From the NCBI GenBank assembly GCA_039000515.1, contig JBCFYV010000935.1:59558346-59622345 (forward strand): a stretch of DNA of 64,000 nt. Direction: 5' to 3'. Numbering within the stretch: the stretch's first letter is position 1; every line of letters begins with the position of its first letter. This stretch comes from Timema cristinae. Lineage: Eukaryota; Arthropoda; Insecta; Phasmatodea; Timematidae. The notes beneath the pieces are model-generated. The model worked only from the letters and a program-made list of their open reading frames with translations, was not told the DNA's origin and ran no database searches. A program made the position numbers and the translations under genes. This document shows, piece by piece, positions 1-9,419 of this stretch.

Positions 1-351
1 ATATTTATTTTAAAGAATGCTTGTATGATATATATCTAAAGTTGAATTTTAAAATGAACCAAGATCCATGGAGAATAAACTCGAGAAAAAGCGAAAAAAC
101 TGTTTCTGTCAAATATTTTATAATGTGTATTAAAACATTTTTTTGAAAAATGTTCCTTTATGAATGAATTTAAAAAATGAAATATTTCCTCGTTGATTAG
201 AAAGGGCAAAAAGTAAAACAAACCATTTTGCTTCTTGATGGGTTCCTTGAAAAAAAAACATTAACTTATATTTAGGTAAATTACGTCTTTATAATTTTGA
301 TAAAACTCTCTGAACATGAGGTATTTTTTATCAGTGTCAAAATTTACCCAC
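1..351. other. AT-rich DNA, nothing recognised
   Basis: I see no coding pattern, repeat or RNA here beyond A/T runs. The 61-codon reverse ORF at 36-221 is low-complexity Phe/Asn-rich translation of AT-rich DNA. Confidence 0.6.
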
Positions 352-530
352 CCCTGGTCTAAACGCTAAACTCTGAGGCATCCTCCTCATGATAGACCGA
401 ACTGCCGATAAAGGAGAAATCAGGTTTAGAATCTTGGCCAAGTGTACTGAAGGTTTTTCAATAGTGGTATTTCACTCTCTCTCCAAGCAAATATGAGTAA
501 ACTTTATCTTAATTTAACCTTATTTATACT
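352..530 (+). mobile_element. Degenerate SINE1 copy
   Basis: The order of SINE1 landmarks is kept: a tRNA-like head with GACCGAACTGCCGATAA, a B-box-like TTTAGAATCTTGG, then CACTCTCTCTCCAAGCAAAT and a diverged tail. It is far more diverged than the copies at 52112 or 56839, so it is an old insertion. It is followed immediately by a second SINE1 head. Confidence 0.45.
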
Positions 531-640
531 CGTTTCGGTGGCCGCGTGGCCTAACGCACTACTCTCGTGTCAGACTAGACTGACAATGACGGGAGGATTG
601 AGGTTCGAATCTTGGTCGGGTGTATGGGCACACTCGAATT
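531..640 (+). mobile_element. SINE1 head (5' half), split from its tail by tandem repeats
   Basis: It shows the pol III A-box-like stretch (GGTGGCCGCGTGGCCTAACG) and the B box GGTTCGAATCTTGG, followed by GTCGGGTGTA. The rest of the element does not follow directly. A matching middle and tail, from TGTACTGAGGGTAG through GCGGGTACACTTCCTCTAAA, resumes at about 1034-1145. Two tandem arrays lie between, so the SINE appears to have been split by array growth or insertion. Confidence 0.6.
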
Positions 641-711
641 GCGGAATAAAGTATACCTGTCATCCTGTGCACATGAGATTAGAAGTCCATTCAACGCCTA
701 ACTCTTAACAT

Positions 712-808
712 GACCTAACCAACTTAACATGACCTAACCTAACTTAACATGACCTAACCTATAACTTAACATGACCTAACCTATAACTTAACATGACCTA
801 ACCTAACT
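712..808 (+). repeat. Short tandem repeat of AACTTAACATGACCTAACC-like units
   Basis: About five copies of a 19-26 bp unit, each containing AACATGACCTAACCT. The AACCTAACC core resembles the short repeats common in insect genomes and is close to the insect telomeric CCTAA word. The units are not pure telomere repeat. Confidence 0.8.
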
Positions 809-844
809 TCCATTTTGAACAAAGTCGTATAAATTTAATTTCAC

Positions 845-1030
845 TTCGCAGTTCGTGTAAGGATACAAGCAACCTCAGATGAGTTGTTCCGCATTCGTGT
901 AAGGATACTAGCAACCTCGGATGAGTTGTTCCGCAGTTCGTGTAAGGATACTAGCAACCTCAGATGATTGTTCCGCAGTTCGTGTAAGGATACTAGCAAC
1001 CTCAGATGAGTTGTTCCGCTATTCGTGTGC
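845..1030 (+). repeat. 43-44 bp minisatellite, about 4 copies
   Basis: The unit runs GCAGTTCGTGTAAGGATACT then AGCAACCTCAGATGAG then TTGTTCC, and is repeated a little over four times with single-base changes and small deletions. It lies between the head and the tail of a SINE1 copy. Confidence 0.9.
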
Positions 1031-1033
1031 ACC

Positions 1034-1145
1034 GGAATGTACTGAGGGTAGTTTTTCCACAACTGGTTAGATCCACTACTTTCACACATGCTGCTTCAAG
1101 TAATGCGGGTACACTTCCTCTAAATATATCTTTCCTAATCCCTAA
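1034..1145 (+). mobile_element. SINE1 tail (3' half) after the 43-bp array
   Basis: TGTACTGAGGGTAGTTTTTC followed by AATGCGGGTACACTTCCTCT is the SINE1 middle/tail in correct order and orientation. It completes the head at 531-640. The last part, after CTAATCCCTAAGACATT, is diverged and has no poly-A end. Confidence 0.55.
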
Positions 1146-1475
1146 GACATTTGTGTCATAGCTAGTAAGAAAATATATTATAAGCCAAGCAACGCATGTC
1201 TTGGTTTTTTTGAAAATAATAATATTTGGCTGTTTTTGTTGAGATATGTGTGTGTCAAGTTTATTTAAACTCCGTCCATTAGTTCAAAGTTATAAAGGAG
1301 GGATGACTTACACACAAACAAATCTCAAGAGTCCTATGGATCTTTGTGTGGTAGCTTTTTAATGTGAACCAAACGTTTGCAAAGTGTAAAGTCAAAATTC
1401 TATCACTTTTCTAAACTTTTAATGTAACTAAAAATATGCTACATGTTATAACAGTAGTTTGGTAAGACGGAACTT

Positions 1476-1476
<1 letters not shown>

Positions 1477-1506
<30 letters not shown>

Positions 1507-1511
1507 TATAT
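1477..1511. repeat. (TA)n microsatellite
   Basis: A run of TATATA interrupted once by TAATATAT. It has no associated gene. Confidence 0.9.
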
Positions 1512-1560
1512 TACAGCCAACATTGTTAACAATTTAGTATATTATTAGTGTTAAACTACA

Positions 1561-1643
1561 ATGATTGATAATATCTATCAAAAGTGACAGCTGCATATCA
1601 CATGATTTGACTTATGAATACATGTGAAAGTAGATCTAGTAAC
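1561..1643 (+). repeat. R85 dispersed repeat, copy A
   Basis: First of five related copies in the window. Shared words in order are GATAATATCTATCAAAAGTG, ACAGCTGCA.ATCACATGA, TTGAC.TATGAATAC.TG and AAAGTAGATCTAGTAAC. It has no obvious coding content or tRNA-like boxes. Confidence 0.65.
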
Positions 1644-1654
1644 TTTTCCTACTC

Positions 1655-1818
1655 ACTTCAATGACAGAATGGTCTAGGGTGTTACTCTTGTGTTAGACTT
1701 GCCTGCTTAAAATGGGTAGAACTCCAAAACGCTTCCTTCCCTATGCCTACCTCATTAGAGTAATTATTATCATATATACGTATAGAGTGAACAGGTAAGT
1801 AATATGCAGCTATAAAAA
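1655..1818 (+). mobile_element. Degenerate SINE1 copy
   Basis: A CACTTCAATGACAGAATGGTC head is followed by a shortened middle and the tail CATTAGAGTAATTATTATC...GTGAACAGGTAAGTAATATGC ending in an A run. The B-box region is lost. Confidence 0.5.
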
Positions 1819-2433
1819 AAACTAGCTTCCAGATAAGGCCTTTTCCAATTAAGCTGGACTATATAGGTGCTTAAATCGCTCTATCGGTCCCTTCCCGTGT
1901 AACCCCGCCTATAGACTAATTGGGGGGGAGAATAAGAGTTCGTGTTATGCAGAACATTATCTCTGTAGTACCCTGTACACACGTTAATCCACCCTTACCC
2001 CTGCTCTCCCCATCCACCCATATTAAACAATACCAAGTTCAATGTTGATACACTGTTGAGAATTCTTCCCTTTCCTTCAAAATAACGCGGCCCGTCCCAA
2101 TAATCCGCCCAGACTCTTGTCTGTCTTTCACAAGTAAATGATGGGGTTGGGTTATTTTCTCCGAGATAATGATTCGCCTCCCGTAGCCGTCAATGGTCAC
2201 TTTCCCACGGCATTTCTTCTTCCATTTTGAAACAAGCACCAAACAGGGGGATCGCGAGACGCGAACGGACCGCGATTGATTTATCTGCCTTCCAGTGAAA
2301 CTTTCGTACAATTAGTTGGTTTATGTACTTCAAATATTGAAATATGAAACGTTTAAAATAAAATATATACTTTGTAGATTCATTCATACAAAATGTTTTA
2401 AGCATTTCTAGGGAAGGGTTTATTGGAAATGGT

Positions 2434-2735
2434 GACCTGGTGGTCTAGGGGTAAGGTGTCCGACTCCTGTGCTGAGGTCCGGGGTTCAATCCTCGGTCCT
2501 GGCACAGATTTATCTGATTGCCAAACCCTTCCTTAACCTCTGACAAGACGTTTATTATCACAACTTGTGAATGTGTAGAATGCCAGGCCTCCACCGTGGT
2601 TTGGATCCCACGTTAAACTGTAGGTCCTTCATTTCATATCACAATCACCCTACCATTACACATTAGCGTAAGTGCGTAAAACCCGAACGGGTAGTAAGAC
2701 GTGGTGCTAATAATAATAATAATAATAATAAATAC
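2434..2735 (+). mobile_element. SINE2, near full length
   Basis: The tRNA-like head has an A-box-like TGGTCTAGGGGTAAGG and a B box GGTTCAATCCTCGG. The body runs GATTTATCTGATTGCC...CCTTAACCTCTGACAAGACG, GTGGTTTGGATCCCACG and CATTACACATTAGCGTAAGT. The tail is ACCCGAACGGGTAGTAAGAC followed by (TAA)n. The tail is shared with SINE1 although heads and bodies differ. Transcription would be by RNA polymerase III from the internal boxes. No clear target-site duplication was found. Confidence 0.9.
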
Positions 2736-3248
2736 GGTGGTAAAAAGGGGGAAAATTCACATGATAACACATTTTACAGAACGACTTTTTTAACGATAAT
2801 CCAAAGTGTATTATAAAGGTCTAGTTATTGTCTAACAGATAGCAGCACTTACTAAATTTGAGCTAAAATTGGACTTTCCTCTTCTTTCCCCCCCCCCCCC
2901 TGTATATTTCATTATTTTATTTATTTAAAGATACTTAGGACACAAGACAGAACAAGGACCTATGGTTCAAATTCAAGACAAAACTATTAACTTTTGATAC
3001 TGTCTGAAATTTTTGGGGGGATGGAACGTTACGTGAGCCAAGGTGAGTATTTTTGCAGTTTTATTTTTAAAACAACAAACTTAATTGGTCAAATTGTTAC
3101 AAATAATACTCCAGCAGATAAATATTACTAATCCATAATTATGAATATGATTGGTAAATTATTTAGATGTTATTTATTTTGTCTAGGAACTGATTTATTC
3201 CCTTGAAACATGGTTTATATTACCTTAAATGACTAGATCAAATTTAGG

Positions 3249-3590
3249 GTGCTCGGGAAAAAAAAGGTTCTTAGGAAGGTATTTGGTCCAAAGGGAATTA
3301 ATATACTGGGTAGTGGAAGAGGTTACATAATAATGAGTTACATACCATGTACTCACATCACAATAGATTTATTGTTAGAATAATCAAGTCTCGCTGATTA
3401 CGGTGAGAAGGACATGCAGCGCAAATAGAAGAATCTAGAACAGTGTACAGGGTACTGACTGGTAAACCCAATGGGAAGAGACCATTGGTAAGACCTAAAC
3501 GCACTGGAAGGATAGCATTATAATGGACCAGAAAAAGAGAGGGTGTAATGAGGTGGACTGGATAGAACTAGTTCAAGATAGGGATAGGGT
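3249..3590 (+). pseudogene. LINE reverse-transcriptase C-terminal remnant
   Basis: Frame-by-frame reading recovers the C-terminal tail typical of a non-LTR retrotransposon ORF of insects. It shows VLRKVFGPK, then WKRLHNNELHTMYS, then RIIKSR and a stop-interrupted LRWEGHAAQIEESRTVYRVL, then GKPNGKRPLVRPKR, then GCNEVDWIELVQDRDR. Stops and frame changes make it dead. In related elements this region reads RRLRWxGHVxRM...GKRPLGRPRxRWED...DWIELAQDRDRW. The final motif runs straight into the 46-bp tandem array. Confidence 0.8.
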
Positions 3591-4232
3591 GTAATGAGGT
3601 GGACTGGATAGAACTAGCTAAAGATAAGTATAGGGTATGATGAGGTGGACTGGATAGAACTAGCTCAAGATAGGGATAGGGTGTAATGAGGTGGACTGGA
3701 TAGAACTAGCTAAAGATAAGTATAGGGTGTGATGAGGTGGACTGGATAGAACTAGCTCAAGATAGGATAGGGTGTAATGAGGTGGACTGGATAGAACTAT
3801 CTAAAGATAGGGATAGGGTGTAATGAGGTGGACTAGATAGAACTAGCTAAAGATAAGTATAGGGTGTGATGAGGTGGACTGGATAGAACTAGCTCAAGAT
3901 AGGGATAGGGTGTGATGAGGTGGACTGGATAGAAGAACTATCTCCAGATAAGGATAGGGTGCAATGAGGTGGGCTAGATAGAACTAGCACAAGATAGGAA
4001 TAGCGTGTAAATAGGTGGACTGGATAGAACTAGCTCAAGATAGGAATAGGGTGTAATGAGTGGATTAGATAGAACTAGCTCAAGATAGGGATAGGGTGTA
4101 ATGAGGTGGACTGGATAGAACTAGCTAAAGATAAGTATAGGGTGTGATGAGGTGAACTGGATAGAACTAGCTCAAGATAGGAATAGGGTGTGATGAGGTG
4201 GACTGGATAGAACTATCTCAAGATAGAGATAA
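3541..4232 (+). repeat. 46-bp minisatellite derived from LINE coding sequence
   Basis: About 15 units of GGGTGTAATGAGGTGGACTG / GATAGAACTAGCTCAAGATA / GGGATA, with variants (TAAAGATAAGTAT, TCTCCAGATAAGG). One reading frame of a unit is GCNEVDWIELAQDRDR, the conserved end of the LINE ORF immediately upstream. Because 46 is not a multiple of 3 the frame rotates, so the array encodes nothing. Two alternating unit types suggest a 92-bp higher-order period in part of it. Confidence 0.95.
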
Positions 4233-4239
4233 ATGCCGT

Positions 4240-4689
4240 ACTTTTGAAGGTGTTGCAATGAACTTTTGAGTTCCTAATGCCATAGATTAAAGTAAGTACT
4301 AATTTATCAAAGTTACTAATACTCAGCAACTTAGCATTAAATAGCAGATTACTAAGCCTTACTAAATACCTCCAACAAGTATCTCCAGTAGTACTTGTCC
4401 ACCCCTGAAACTACATGTTCTCATATCTTTGTAGACCCTCTCTTTTTGCTTGTACCATATCTTATTACCAGTATACGTGACTGCGATGTGCACTTGCTGT
4501 AAGAACCAATATCACGCTCTGATTAACCGGGATATTTAATACAAGATGACAACGGAAAAGCTGAGATCAGTTTAATAGTCTGTAAGTTTTTTTTTCATTT
4601 ATGTTATATTTTTTTTAATATAGTGAAACTGTTCCACTATTTTCTATAGTAAAATACAGAAAACTGCGCCACTATTCGACACCTGTTTC
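4240..4689. other. No gene seen
   Basis: Mixed sequence between two minisatellites. I find no ORF, SINE head or inverted repeat that I can support. Confidence 0.5.
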
Positions 4690-5128
4690 GAGTGTAATAC
4701 TCACCTGAGTTCGTTGTTATCCGTGGGGTGGATGGGAGAGTGTAACACTCAGCTGAGTTCGTTGTTATCCGTGGGGTGGATGGGAGAGTGTAATACTCAC
4801 CTGAGTTCGTTGTTATCCGTGGGGTGGATGGGAGAGTGTAATACTCACCTGAGTTCGTTGTTATCCGTGGGGTGGATGGGAGAGTGTAATACTCACCTGA
4901 GTTCGTTGTTATCCGTGGGGTGGATGGGAGAGTGTAATACTCACCCGAGTTCGTTGTTATCCGTGGGGTGGATGGGAGAGTGTAATACTCACCCGAGTTC
5001 GTTGTTATCCGTGGGGTGGATGGGAGAGTGTAACACTCAGCTGAGTTCGTTGTTATCCGTGGGGTGGATGGGAGAGTGTAATACTCACCCGAGTTCGTTG
5101 TTATCCGTGGGGTGGATGGTAGAGTGTA
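4690..5128 (+). repeat. 48-bp minisatellite, 9 copies, open in one frame
   Basis: The unit is GAGTGTAATACTCACCTGAG / TTCGTTGTTATCCGTGGGGT / GGATGG.A. Since 48 is a multiple of 3 and the unit lacks a stop in one frame, it reads as repeated LLSVGWMGECNTHLSS for 166 codons. Copies differ at very few positions (CAC/CAG, CCT/CCC). There is no ATG before the array, no splice context and no family match that I know, so I regard it as noncoding. Confidence 0.95.
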
Positions 5129-5186
5129 GAGAAATCCATAAAAGATTGTGGTGTTTAAATTTTTATGGCCAAAACTTTTTTTTAAC

Positions 5187-5429
5187 CAAAATAAATAAAA
5201 TATTGCTTCGGTAGGAACAGTTTAATTTTCTTCGCATGGTGATATCAACAGTAATTGTTAGAATATCTGTCATGAGCATAGCGGCATTAGACGACAAACT
5301 ATTTAAATGAATAGAAAAAATTGGCATTAACTTCCAGGACACCCTCGACAGATATTCAACAACTGTTGATATCACCGTGTGAAGAAAATTAAACCAAGTT
5401 TAGATTGTAGCAATATTTTATTTGTTTTG
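5187..5429. mobile_element. MITE with about 66-bp terminal inverted repeats
   Basis: The left arm CAAAATAAATAAAATATTGC...GTTTAATTTTCTTCGCATGG...TGATATCAACAGT is matched in reverse complement by AACTGTTGATATCACCGTGT...GAAGAAAATTAAACC...GCAATATTTTATTTGTTTTG. The interior is about 110 bp with no coding capacity. Related pieces lie at 8335-8590, 43260-43345 and 59205-59320. I take it to be a nonautonomous DNA transposon whose superfamily I cannot assign. Confidence 0.8.
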
Positions 5430-5593
5430 TACACACAAAAAAAGTGTTGATATTAAAGTAGATTTTAGGATAACTACATTTTTAAAAATCACACATTTAC
5501 ATTTTTTTACTAGATTTTTTATTTTGAATAGTAAACTATTTCTATAGACTAGTAAGGCGCTAGAATATTCGAGCAGAAACTCATAAATGCCAG

Positions 5594-5880
5594 AAACCAA
5601 GTGGACTTATAACGTTACTGTGCGGAACTATCCGGCAGTTGGAGAATAAAAATATAAGTACAATTTGGGTTGTGATCCCCAGGTACTAAATTACATCGTT
5701 CGATTCACAAATATCCATTCTACGCTCCTCTACCAGGTACAGTACTTTTAGTTTCCCGGGAATTTAGCTCTGAATTATTAAATAAATTAGGTGGATTTTT
5801 TTTTCGTAGTGGAAAATTTCAACTTTTTAAGCTATGTTTACAATTCTATATTTTTACGCAATTGGTTATAGAAAATAATT
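5594..5880 (+). repeat. R2 dispersed repeat, copy 1
   Basis: Co-linear with 8752-9005. Shared words are CAGAAACCAAGTGG.CTTATA, CATTCTACGCTCCT, TTTCCCGG.A.TTTAGCTCT and ACTTTTTAAGCTATGTTTAC. In both places it lies about 160 bp downstream of a MITE copy, so MITE and R2 may be parts of one larger element. Confidence 0.65.
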
Positions 5881-6590
5881 TCGTATTCATCCAATTAAAC
5901 ACTAAACTTGTTTATTGTTAAAGATTTTTTTATTTGTCAATATGTATTTAACCTCAGCACAACATCAGACTGGCAGTCCAATATTTCAGCAACCTAAGTA
6001 ACTCCTTTAACTGATGTTTCAGAAGAACCCTACCAGAAAAGTTTGTGGTTTTTTTTTTAGTGATGTTAAAATACTCTATATAAGCTTCGTTGTGAGCTTA
6101 AAAGCTCAAAGGAATAAAATGATAATGGTATCTAACTCCCCTGCCTCGAGACTTTGTGTCTTTGAGGTGAAGGACATGTTCAGAAAGGACTCGTGACACT
6201 GATCCAGTTATATATTATTCAATGTTTCACTAATGGAACATATTTTACATTATTCACCGTTCGTACGTTCGTCAACAGTCCCCCGATGGATACGTCAATG
6301 GATCCGTGTGCGTTTAGCACGTCAGGGTGCGTGCGCAGCTCCAAATGGAACATAAAGCATAACATATATCTCATGTTAACTCAAGTAGGATTTGTGAGTT
6401 TTATCGAAGGAAGTACTCGAGCCTTGGTCCTCTTTTAAAATAACGGTACAATACATATACTATTTTTTAGTAGTTATGATCCTTAAAAACTAGCAATAAA
6501 TAACAGGACAAATTGTAAGACATCTACACGAACATAGATGCCATTTTTTAAGTGACAGTGAAAGCGACCTTGGCTGATTTCTGTCTAAGA
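5881..6590. other. No gene seen
   Basis: ORFs of 60-81 codons at 6014-6438 overlap in different frames and show no domain, signal peptide or codon bias that I can recognise. I treat the stretch as noncoding. Confidence 0.5.
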
Positions 6591-6652
6591 ATGTAAATCC
6601 TCCACAGGGAGACGCGGTGAGGGTTGTAGAAGCCCTCGGCAGCATTGGAGAA

Positions 6653-6780
6653 AACACTCGTGATCATATCATCAACAGAGTGGACGTGTGTTACACTCGT
6701 GATCAATCATCACACGATTGGCGTGTGTTATACACTCGTGATCATTCATCACACAGATTGGACGTGTGTTATACACTCGC
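6653..6780 (+). repeat. 39-41 bp minisatellite, 3 copies
   Basis: Units are ACACTCGTGATCA.TCATCA then CA.AGATTGGACGTGTGTTAT. The array ends where a SINE1 resumes, between its head-like sequence and its B box. Confidence 0.85.
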
Positions 6781-6799
6781 GCAGTCGGCAAATATTTGG

Positions 6800-6995
6800 A
6801 GATGAACGACTACCGATGACAGAGAATCGGGGTTCAAATACTTACGGTGGTTTTTTTTATAGATTGTTTTCCACTCTCTCTCCACGCAAATGTGGGTATA
6901 CTTCCTCTAAATTAAATCTTCTTCATCCCTTACTCGGTAGCGTAATTAGTACATGTGAGTATAATTTTAACAGGTAATGAGACGTGCTGCTAAAT
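6800..6995 (+). mobile_element. SINE1, B box to tail
   Basis: ACCGATGACAGAGAATCGGG and GTTCAAATA mark the B-box area. CCACTCTCTCTCCACGCAAA, GTGGGTATACTTCCTCTAAA and the tail ending GACGTGCTGCTAAATAAATA follow. The head is replaced or separated by the 39-41 bp array. Confidence 0.75.
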
Positions 6996-7059
6996 AAATA
7001 AAACATAACTTAATCTAGGACAGAACGCTCATAGCAAGCTTTGCACCAGTGTGCTTATT

Positions 7060-7235
7060 AGTTGTTTGTATCTTCTGTTAAATGTATCAAATCGGTTGGT
7101 ACGGGTCTGAGGCGTCTGCTTGGGTTTGTGGGTAAACTCCAGTCAGGTGCACTAAGTATGTTTTTATTTAAATGCTTCCCCAATCTCCTTCTACACAAAC
7201 GTGGGGTAGTATAATGCGGTGTAATCAAAAAAATA
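7060..7235 (+). mobile_element. Very degenerate SINE1 (tentative)
   Basis: GCTTCCCCAATCTCCTTCTA, CACAAACGTGGGGTA and a final ATGCGGTGTAATCAAAAAA match SINE1 middle and end in order. The head is not recognisable. Confidence 0.35.
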
Positions 7236-7239
7236 TCAA

Positions 7240-7760
7240 AACATAAATAATAGCTATTCATTCTTACTCTTGATTCGGGATTATTTCAAGGAAAGCTTTA
7301 CGATTGAAAATTCCCCTGTAAAATGTTAACCACTAGTTACTGGGTGATAATCAGTACGGCCTAGGGTCAGCAGGGTTAACTCAACCCCAACCCCCTCTGA
7401 ACACCCGCCGTGGCTTAGCGTGTCTGCCAGAGGCAAGTAATCTCACCATCTTATCTCCAGCTCATTAATTAACCCAAGCCAGGACTAGAAACACGCTAAT
7501 ACAACGTACGTCAGGATTCATTCGTCCTACTTTGCCTGTAAGCCCTGTACATTTTGTTTGACAAGTCTTTGTTCGAATATCATCACAGAATTATCAAAAC
7601 ATGAAACAGGTCGGTGGCACGCATGCGCTTTGCCGCTTAGAGGCTGTCGGCGCCCAGGAATGTGTACACTTCGATTTAGATAAGAAACTTTTTTTCATCC
7701 CTATTTTATAAATTGCTAAACGACGATTGCCTTGGAGTGAAAGAAATACGATTTATAAAC
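7240..7760. other. No gene seen
   Basis: Unique-looking sequence with no ORF or repeat that I can support. Confidence 0.45.
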
Positions 7761-7766
7761 TGGTTG

Positions 7767-7981
7767 AGCTACCAAAAAAATGGTTCTTCTCATAGTGGTC
7801 TGACGATAGATACTTGTAGCCATCGATCCGCCGAATAAGGTTCTTCTCATGAGGGTCCGATTATAAATACTTATAACTTGTCAGCTACCAAAGAAGGTAA
7901 TTCTCATGGTGGTCCGACAATAAATACTTATAACTTGTCAAGCTACCAAAGATTGTTTTCTCAGAGCGGTCCGACTGTAGA
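7767..7981 (+). repeat. About 58-60 bp tandem repeat, 4 copies
   Basis: Four units of AGCTACCAAAGAAGG, TTCTTCTCATGGTGGTCCGA and CAATAAATACTTATAACTTG. The second copy has a diverged start. The sequence just after it (GATGATGTGATTG...GCGCTCGGAGAA) recurs at about 28965-29010. Confidence 0.85.
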
Positions 7982-8334
7982 TGATGTGATTGATGTCAAA
8001 ATGAGCGCTCGGAGAAGGCCGGTCTCCTCCCAGGACCACCCAAACCTTCCGACAAGAGTGTAAACTGGTGAAATGACCTCATGTTCTTAATGTCGTCACC
8101 TGCGTGCGTTGTTGGTTTATTGTTGCTTTCGCTCTGACATTGTCCTGATGTGTGGTATTTGCCTGGCGGGGTACGTGATCCGCATCAAGATGGCCCCTCG
8201 CACCCTCCGGCCTGAGTTGCGCCAAAGATGAGTCATACAATGGCGAAGGGGGACTGTCAACTGAGTCCACACATCTTGGGTGCAATTTAAGGTGGGGATC
8301 TAGGAACGTGAGGAGAGGTCAGGGTTTTTGCAGT

Positions 8335-8590
8335 TTTTAAAGCAAAACTTTTTTTGACCTAAATAAATAAATATATATTGCTCCAGTACCCAAACCCTTC
8401 CTTCACCTCTGACAAGACATCTTGTGAATGTGGGAAATGCCCAGCCTCCACCGTGGTTTGGATTCCACGTTAAACTGTAGGTCCTTCATTTCATATCACA
8501 ATCACACTACCATTACACATTTTTTCTTCTGATGGTGACCTCAATAGTTGTTGAATATTTGTAAAGGATGTCTGGGAATTTGAGTATATT
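8335..8590. mobile_element. MITE copy interrupted by a SINE2 fragment
   Basis: AAATAAATAAATATATATTG before position 8389 and TTCTTCTGATGGTGACCTCA after 8520 correspond to adjacent parts of the MITE at 5187. The 132 bp between (8389-8520) are a SINE2 internal fragment, + strand, from CCAAACCCTTCCTTCACCTC to ATTACACAT, lacking both head and tail. Confidence 0.65.
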
Positions 8591-8751
8591 TACAAAATTA
8601 TCACAAAGTTTTGAATTATAAAGCGATAAACATAGATACATATAAACCATTTAAATAAAGTTCTTGTTTTAGGGCCTTGCAATTATTATTTATTTTCAGG
8701 GGTTGAAAGAGTTTTGGAGGTTTAAAAAGTTTAAGAACCGCTGGTCTATCA

Positions 8752-9005
8752 GAAACCAAGTGGGCTTATAACGTTCCTAGGAGAACAAGCAAGGAATGAG
8801 GAAAACACGAATGTTAATACACTCCTACTAAACCAATTACATAATAATATTCACAAAGATTCATTCTATGCTCCTATGTCGGTCAGCTTTTATTTCCCGG
8901 ACCTTTAGCTCTTGGTGATCAACTTTTCAGTGGGAAGCTTCAAATTTTTAAACTATATTTACAAGTCTATATGTTTATGTAAAGGCTCACATAAAATAGT
9001 TTTGT
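8752..9005 (+). repeat. R2 dispersed repeat, copy 2
   Basis: Second copy of the block at 5594-5880, same orientation and same order of conserved words (see that entry). Just upstream, AAGAACCGCTGGTCTA at 8733-8748 resembles the end of a hAT-type DNA transposon. Confidence 0.6.
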
Positions 9006-9047
9006 TCATCCCAGTAAACGGCAAACTCTTGTATTTTATTTATTTTA

Positions 9048-9283
9048 TCACCGCGTCTTACTACCTGTTCAGGTTATACGTTTATGTACTAATTACACTA
9101 ATGGTTTTAAGCACTAGGAAGGTTATATTTAGAAGAATTGTACCCGGATTTGCGTGAATGGAGAGTGGGAACCCATTTTGGAAAAACCTAAGTATATCGA
9201 ACTGGGACTCGAACTCCCGTCATCCGCAGTCTGGTCTATTGCGAGAGTGATGCCTTAGACAATTCGATCACTGAAGCGTCTTT
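9048..9283 (-). mobile_element. SINE1, minus strand
   Basis: Read in reverse complement it has the head with ATTGTCTAAGGCATCACTCT, B box near GAGTTCGAGTCCCAGTTCG, CATTCACGCAAATCCGGGTA and the tail ending GTAAGACGCGGTGAT. It is moderately diverged. Confidence 0.8.
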
Positions 9284-9419
9284 GATAATAAAACAACAGG
9301 CCTACTAATGATGTAATAAAACGTTTAAAATGTTTATAGCAAAATATATATTTTCTAAAATATTTTTTTAACCAGAATATTACTATACTTTAAAGCATAA
9401 CTTATAAAACTATTTTTCC

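Noticed and set aside
712..808. Telomere or interstitial telomeric array
   Set aside because: The unit is a 19-26 bp repeat containing CCTAA words, not a pure TTAGG/CCTAA array.
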